A stretch of DNA of 16,896 bases from an uncultured Alistipes sp. (GTDB taxonomy: Bacteria > Bacteroidota > Bacteroidia > Bacteroidales > Rikenellaceae). The notes under the pieces were generated by a model. That model saw nothing but the letters and a program-made list of their open reading frames with translations. It searched no databases and was not told where the DNA came from. The translations under genes and the position numbers were made by a program. Positions within the stretch are counted from its first letter, which is position 1. Every line of letters starts with the position of its first letter. Positions 13,972 through 16,896 of this stretch are shown here, piece after piece. Location: assembly GCA_937880705.1 (NCBI GenBank), contig CALGRZ010000118.1, forward strand, positions 1 through 16,896, given 5' to 3'.

Positions 13972-14550
13972 TCAGCTTAATAGGAGCAGTAGTATAGGTA
14001 TGGCTATGCCGATCAGCAGCTCCACGCCACCACGACCTCGAAGCCCCTTCTTGCCGTTGAGCATAAAGAGGCCCGTGAGCGTAATTACGATGAGTGCCAC
14101 GGCGAAGATATCGGCAAACCATGTCCACCACTTTCCGGGGTTGTAGTGCAACCTGGTCATCTGACCTACCAGCGGTCGACGACGCAGCGACTCGTAGACG
14201 GCATGGCCATCGTCGAGGCTTACGACGAGCGACGAGCCACCCTTGAGGAAGACCTTCAGCGTGCCCGCCTGGGGGAAGTAGTGCTTGGTGTACTGCTCGC
14301 TGATGGCCATGTCGGCCATGATCTTCTCGACAGCCTCACGATCCATCTCCGCTTGTGTGGGGAGCCCCACCAGCTGCTGCTCGACAACACTCACCGAGTA
14401 GCGGGGGTTGATCACATCACGATGGTTCATGTAGAGGCCCGATATGGCGTATATAAAGACCATGCCGGCGAAGAGGAACGATAGGTCGCGATGTAGCAGC
14501 CTACACCACTTTCTGAAGGTGTTACTCGAGAACCTCATACGACTCTGCAA
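13972..14550 (-). CDS. PepSY-associated TM-helix membrane protein
   Basis: 192 residues. An amphipathic N-terminus (FRKWCRLLHRDLSF) leads to helix 1 (about 23-42), a soluble loop (43-140) with a PepSY-like strand pattern, then helix 2 (about 143-164) and helix 3 (about 175-192). The conserved segments RLLHRDLSF (H20) and RLHYNPGKWWTWFADIFA (H135) are typical of the PepSY-TM families, where such histidines can bind haem in the membrane; that is family knowledge, not shown here. The start overlaps the end of the preceding lipoprotein gene by 29 bases (17 if M5 is used), so translation is coupled. The pair probably acts together in envelope redox or iron/haem handling, which is inference. Confidence 0.82.
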   Translation of the reverse strand: MQSRMRFSSNTFRKWCRLLHRDLSFLFAGMVFIYAISGLYMNHRDVINPRYSVSVVEQQLVGLPTQAEMDREAVEKIMADMAISEQYTKHYFPQAGTLKVFLKGGSSLVVSLDDGHAVYESLRRRPLVGQMTRLHYNPGKWWTWFADIFAVALIVITLTGLFMLNGKKGLRGRGGVELLIGIAIPILLLLLS

Positions 14551-15103
14551 CTACATAATAGAACGAGAGATACTCCTTGCCGGTAGCCTCTTTGCGAGCC
14601 GCTATTCTGGTGCGGAAGTCGGCGATGCGCTCCTCGACGGTCGTGCCCGTCTCGCCACGAGCGGCCTTCTCGGTGCTGCAGCCGCCCTCACCGTCGCCAT
14701 GCTCCTCGGCGGTCTGTGCTGCCACCTCGGCCTCCCACTGCTTGAGGTAGGCCTCGTCGATGCGATCCTCGCGCAGGTGGCCCTTAACCTTCACTATGCT
14801 GTTGACGCACTTATGGTCAAAGGCACCCAGCTCACCAGACTCGATGCGGATGATCTTGCTGTCGTCGCTGCCCATAAGGAAGATCTTGCGACCGCTGTGC
14901 GAGCAGATATGTGTGCAGATGCCCTCGATCTCAACCAGTTCGTCGGTGAGCTCCTCGGCATTGTCCATGAGGCTGTCAATATCCATCGCGCCGGTAGCGG
15001 CTACGGCCTCGGCACTGTTATCGTCGGCGTTCTTTGTGTTGTTACCGCCACACGACACCATCACTATGGCCGCAACCATAATTAAAAGTGACTTAATCTT
15101 CAT
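14522..15103 (-). CDS. Lipoprotein with Cys/His motif, partner of PepSY protein
   Basis: 193 residues. MKIKSLLIMVAAIVMVSC is a lipoprotein signal with the modified cysteine at residue 18, then an Asn/Asp-rich linker. The body holds ELVEIEGICTHICSHSGRKIFLMGSDDSKIIRIESGE and NSIVKVKGHLREDRIDEAYL, a strand pattern resembling an OB fold, with C-T-H-I-C-S-H that could bind a metal. A second Cys occurs in a Gly/Glu-rich loop (EEHGDGEGGCSTE). I do not recognise a characterised family. It is the first gene of the pair with the PepSY membrane protein (29-base overlap) and has its own -7 box, so the two probably form one envelope unit. Confidence 0.75.
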   Translation of the reverse strand: MKIKSLLIMVAAIVMVSCGGNNTKNADDNSAEAVAATGAMDIDSLMDNAEELTDELVEIEGICTHICSHSGRKIFLMGSDDSKIIRIESGELGAFDHKCVNSIVKVKGHLREDRIDEAYLKQWEAEVAAQTAEEHGDGEGGCSTEKAARGETGTTVEERIADFRTRIAARKEATGKEYLSFYYVVAESYEVLE

Positions 15104-15141
15104 GATTTCCTATCTTTATTGGTTAATACTCTATTCTCTTA

Positions 15142-15149
15142 CAAAGATA
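15142..15149 (-). promoter_or_regulatory. -7 box TATCTTTG of the lipoprotein/PepSY pair
   Basis: Minus-strand TATCTTTG matches TAnnTTTG and leaves about 38 bases of leader before the ATG at 15103. A TTTG lies 12 bases further upstream, too close for a standard -33. Confidence 0.55.
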
Positions 15150-15210
15150 CGATAATTTTCCCAAAACCGCGAGAGAAAAGGTCGAAACTCCTCGTGTTAT
15201 CCTGTTGCTC

Positions 15211-15804
15211 CTACTCCCTATCCCACGATTTGAGTCTGTCGGCATCGGTAATAGGGCGTACAACACGGCAGGGGTTGCCCACAGCCACCACATTCGACGG
15301 TATATCCTTCACAACCACCGAGCCGCCGCCAATCACGACATTCGAGCCGATCGTGACACCCGGCATCACCTGCACGCCCGCGCCTATCCATACATTGTCG
15401 CCTACCGTGATGGGGTAGGCATACTCCAAACCTTGGTTTCTGCGCTCGGCATCTACGGGGTGCCCCGCGGTGTGAAAACCGCAGTTGGGGGCCACGAAGA
15501 CATTGTTGCCAAATGTCACCTTTGCACCATCCAAAATCACCGTGTTGTGGTTGGCAAAGAAGTTCTCGCCAATCTCGATATTGTAGCCGTAGTCGCACCA
15601 GAAGGGGGCAACAATCGAGAAGCTCGCGCCCGCAGTCTTGCCAAGTAGTTGGCGCATAATTCGCTGCTGAGCGGCGGTATCTGATGGGCGTAGGTGGTTA
15701 AAGTCGTGGCAAAGCTCCTTCGCTGCCTTGCGCTCCTCGATAAGGTCCGTATCGTTGTTTGCATCATACAACATCTGACGCAACATCTTCTCTTTTTCGG
15801 TCAT
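15211..15804 (-). CDS. maa: Sugar (maltose-type) O-acetyltransferase, left-handed beta-helix
   Basis: 197 residues, normal for maltose/galactoside O-acetyltransferases. The N-terminal Maa-type helical region (MTEKEKMLRQMLYDANNDTDLIEERKAAKELCHDFN) is followed by hexapeptide repeats (IEIGENFFANHNTVILDGAKVTFGNNVFVAPN; PITVGDNVWIGAGVQVMPGVTIGSNVVIGGGSVVVKDIPSNVVAVGNPCRVV) that form the left-handed beta-helix. The catalytic histidine is in FHTAGHPVD. It moves an acetyl group from acetyl-CoA to a sugar hydroxyl, as a trimer in the cytosol. The substrate may be other than maltose. On the same strand, 24 bases upstream, is the stub of an alpha/beta-hydrolase gene whose promoter (16043-16050) may now drive this gene. 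Confidence 0.92.
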   Translation of the reverse strand: MTEKEKMLRQMLYDANNDTDLIEERKAAKELCHDFNHLRPSDTAAQQRIMRQLLGKTAGASFSIVAPFWCDYGYNIEIGENFFANHNTVILDGAKVTFGNNVFVAPNCGFHTAGHPVDAERRNQGLEYAYPITVGDNVWIGAGVQVMPGVTIGSNVVIGGGSVVVKDIPSNVVAVGNPCRVVRPITDADRLKSWDRE

Positions 15805-15828
15805 AATAAAATCGGTCGTTTAGTAAGT

Positions 15829-16014
15829 CTACCACGCCCCGAGCCACTTGCAACGCTCGGTGACTTGGTGTTCGGTTATCTCGCTGCGCTGTGCCATATC
15901 GAAGCCGTGCATCGTGTCCCTGGTCTGTGTGAGGGTGGTCGTCACCCCCGCACTGCGCAACATGGTCGCAAACTCGTTGCCCTCGTCACGCAGGCAGTCA
16001 AACTCTGCTGCATA
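15829..16014 (-). pseudogene. C-terminal remnant of an alpha/beta-hydrolase (esterase-like)
   Basis: Read on the minus strand, bases 16014-15829 give 61 codons and a stop. The product contains EFDCLRDEGNEFATMLRSAGV and TMHGFD, matching the catalytic-Asp segment (D.LRDEG) and the catalytic-His segment (HGF) of the hormone-sensitive-lipase type alpha/beta-hydrolases. The oxyanion HGG motif and the nucleophile GxSxG, which lie earlier in the family, are absent, and a TAG stop closes the frame just upstream (16015-16017). No ATG-started frame covers it. So about the last fifth of an esterase gene survives, 24 bases before maa. No N-terminal remnant was found between 16015 and 16268. Confidence 0.75.
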
Positions 16015-16042
16015 CTATTCGTTCTCTTCTCTTTTCTTTCTA

Positions 16043-16050
16043 CAAAGTTA
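16043..16050 (-). promoter_or_regulatory. -7 box TAACTTTG upstream of the hydrolase stub and maa
   Basis: Minus-strand TAACTTTG matches TAnnTTTG. It is followed by an A/G-rich leader (16042-16018), then directly by the hydrolase stub. It appears to be the promoter of the lost gene and may now serve maa. Confidence 0.5.
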
Positions 16051-16238
16051 CGCATTTTTTAGATACGGTGGCTGATGTGCGGTAAAATAGTTCTCTGCCG
16101 CAGCTCATAGTTTTATACCCTACAAGTCGGCTTGAGGGCCCGAGCAGGTGTGGTCGCTACCTCGCCTCGTATCTCGACCTTAGGCTAAAAGATGCAGGAA
16201 ATTTTGTTGCAGGCGCATCCTTGTATGACTTTTGTGTA
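16051..16238. other. Intergenic block with several short inverted repeats, no coding seen
   Basis: No convincing frame on either strand. Short complements are present: GCGG 16079-16082 with CCGC 16098-16101 (plus GCT/AGC outside), AGGT 16146-16149 with ACCT 16159-16162, and GATGC 16191-16195 with GCATC 16215-16219. The block from about 16070 to 16220 is GC-rich for an intergenic region and could be a structured RNA or repeat, but no family is recognised. Confidence 0.3.
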
Positions 16239-16246
16239 TATCTTTG
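16239..16246 (+). promoter_or_regulatory. -7 box TATCTTTG of the EamA transporter
   Basis: Exact match to TAnnTTTG, 22 bases before the ATG at 16269. No clear -33 TTTG at 19-21 bases. Confidence 0.55.
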
Positions 16247-16268
16247 CGCTCCGAAAGCTAAAATACCC

Positions 16269-16896
16269 ATGAAAGCATTAAGTAAAAACGCTATTATAGG
16301 CTACCCGGCCGGCATTATTACCGGCATCACATACGGCCTCAATCCGCTCTTTGCCGTGCCACTGATGAACAAGGGCGCAGCCATCGAGTCGATACTCTTC
16401 TTTCGATACTCGTTTGCCGTTGTCATGCTTGGTGCGTTTCTCCTGCTCACCAAGCAGAGCTTCAAGATCACAGCAAAGCCGGCGGGCGTATTGCTCGTTC
16501 TCGGTCTTCTATACACGTCAAGCAGCCTATTCCTCTTTGAGGCCTACAACTACATCGCATCGGGCCTGGCCACCACGCTGATATTTCTCTACCCCGTGCT
16601 GGTGGCGATTATTATGGTCTTTTTGGGTGTCGTGCCTTCGTGGCCCGTGTGGCTTGCCATTGCTGCGACATTTGGTGGCGTGCTCGTTATGACACAGGGT
16701 GCGGGTGGCGAGGCGATAGAGCCTATCGGCGTTCTGTTGTCGCTCGGCTCGGCATTGGTCTACGCCCTCTTCATTGTCATCATCAACCGCAGCAAGGCTA
16801 TCGCCACGATATCCAATACGCTGCTCACATTCTACGCCCTCACGGTTGGAGCAGCGGTATTCTTGGGTAAGATTGCATCTTCTCATACCGCAATTA
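16269..16896 (+). CDS. DMT-superfamily (EamA) transporter, 3'-truncated by window edge
   Basis: 209 codons from ATG 16269 are open to the window end; the family usually has about 290-300 residues and ten membrane helices, so roughly the first two-thirds is present. Hydrophobic helices are plain, for example GYPAGIITGITYGLNPLFAV, ESILFFRYSFAVVMLGAFLL, GVLLVLGLLYTSSSLFLFEAY, TTLIFLYPVLVAIIMVFLG and WPVWLAIAATFGGVLVM, and the pattern RYSF...YNYIASGLATTLIFLYPVLVAII is that of the first EamA repeat. A second repeat begins at about residue 155 (IEPIGVLLSLGSALVYALFIVI). It probably exports or imports a small metabolite across the inner membrane; the substrate cannot be told. It is divergent from the hydrolase stub/maa unit. 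Confidence 0.92.
   Translation, partial: MKALSKNAIIGYPAGIITGITYGLNPLFAVPLMNKGAAIESILFFRYSFAVVMLGAFLLLTKQSFKITAKPAGVLLVLGLLYTSSSLFLFEAYNYIASGLATTLIFLYPVLVAIIMVFLGVVPSWPVWLAIAATFGGVLVMTQGAGGEAIEPIGVLLSLGSALVYALFIVIINRSKAIATISNTLLTFYALTVGAAVFLGKIASSHTAI

Noticed and set aside
15694..16062. 122-codon plus-strand frame over the end of maa and the hydrolase stub
   Set aside because: The minus strand of the same stretch gives the hydrolase C-terminal motifs and maa; the plus frame is an antisense shadow.
1..16896. CRISPR arrays, tRNA/rRNA genes, transposases, integrases
   Set aside because: No regular repeat-spacer pattern, no tRNA-like cloverleaf with CCA, and no mobile-element enzyme was seen on either strand by eye.

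Overview
The window looks like chromosomal DNA of a Bacteroidales bacterium, possibly Alistipes-like (genus is a guess from style, not shown). Reasons: promoter -7 boxes of the Bacteroidota form TAnnTTTG stand before most transcription units, Shine-Dalgarno sequences are mostly absent, and the protein set is typical of gut Bacteroidales (M13 lipoprotein peptidase, lipoprotein plus PepSY pair, 2TM/HTH_34 operon, EFR1 ferredoxin, ECF sigma with membrane anti-sigma). No rRNA, tRNA, CRISPR array, transposase or phage gene was seen.

Layout. 2-2369 (+) is an accessory patch: a 5'-truncated RibD/DHFR-like reductase and a flavodoxin-like protein with a Cys cluster, a 119-bp foldback element with perfect 15-bp terminal inverted repeats, a terminator-like hairpin, then a 68-aa winged-helix-like protein and an SDR oxidoreductase. 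2435-3850 (-) is an ECF sigma factor, its membrane anti-sigma-like partner and a terminator. 3988-7792 (+) is a close-packed run that starts with an AT-rich PD-(D/E)XK nuclease and continues with GC-rich genes: DUF169, TfoX-N, an EFR1 flavodoxin-ferredoxin, a 57-codon remnant of a RibD-like reductase, and a flavin reductase. 7796-8593 (-) is proC; divergent from it is a short YdeI-like protein. 9151-10277 (+) is a 2TM protein, a multi-pass membrane protein and an HTH_34 regulator, closed by a strong terminator.

10350-15804 (-) is housekeeping and envelope: maltose-type O-acetyltransferase, lipoprotein plus PepSY membrane protein, phosphoglycerate kinase, and an M13 metallopeptidase lipoprotein. 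Upstream of the acetyltransferase is the C-terminal stub of an alpha/beta-hydrolase that still carries a promoter. A DMT (EamA) transporter runs off the right end (+).

How the parts fit: glycolysis (pgk) and proline synthesis (proC) are core. The first 8 kb is mosaic: base composition jumps inside the flavodoxin gene and at the nuclease/DUF169 junction, and two decayed gene stubs plus a foldback element point to repeated insertion, recombination and deletion. I found no clear multi-gene novel system. The best candidates for follow-up are the foldback element, the nuclease with its C-terminal module, the redox cluster that follows it, and the two gene stubs.
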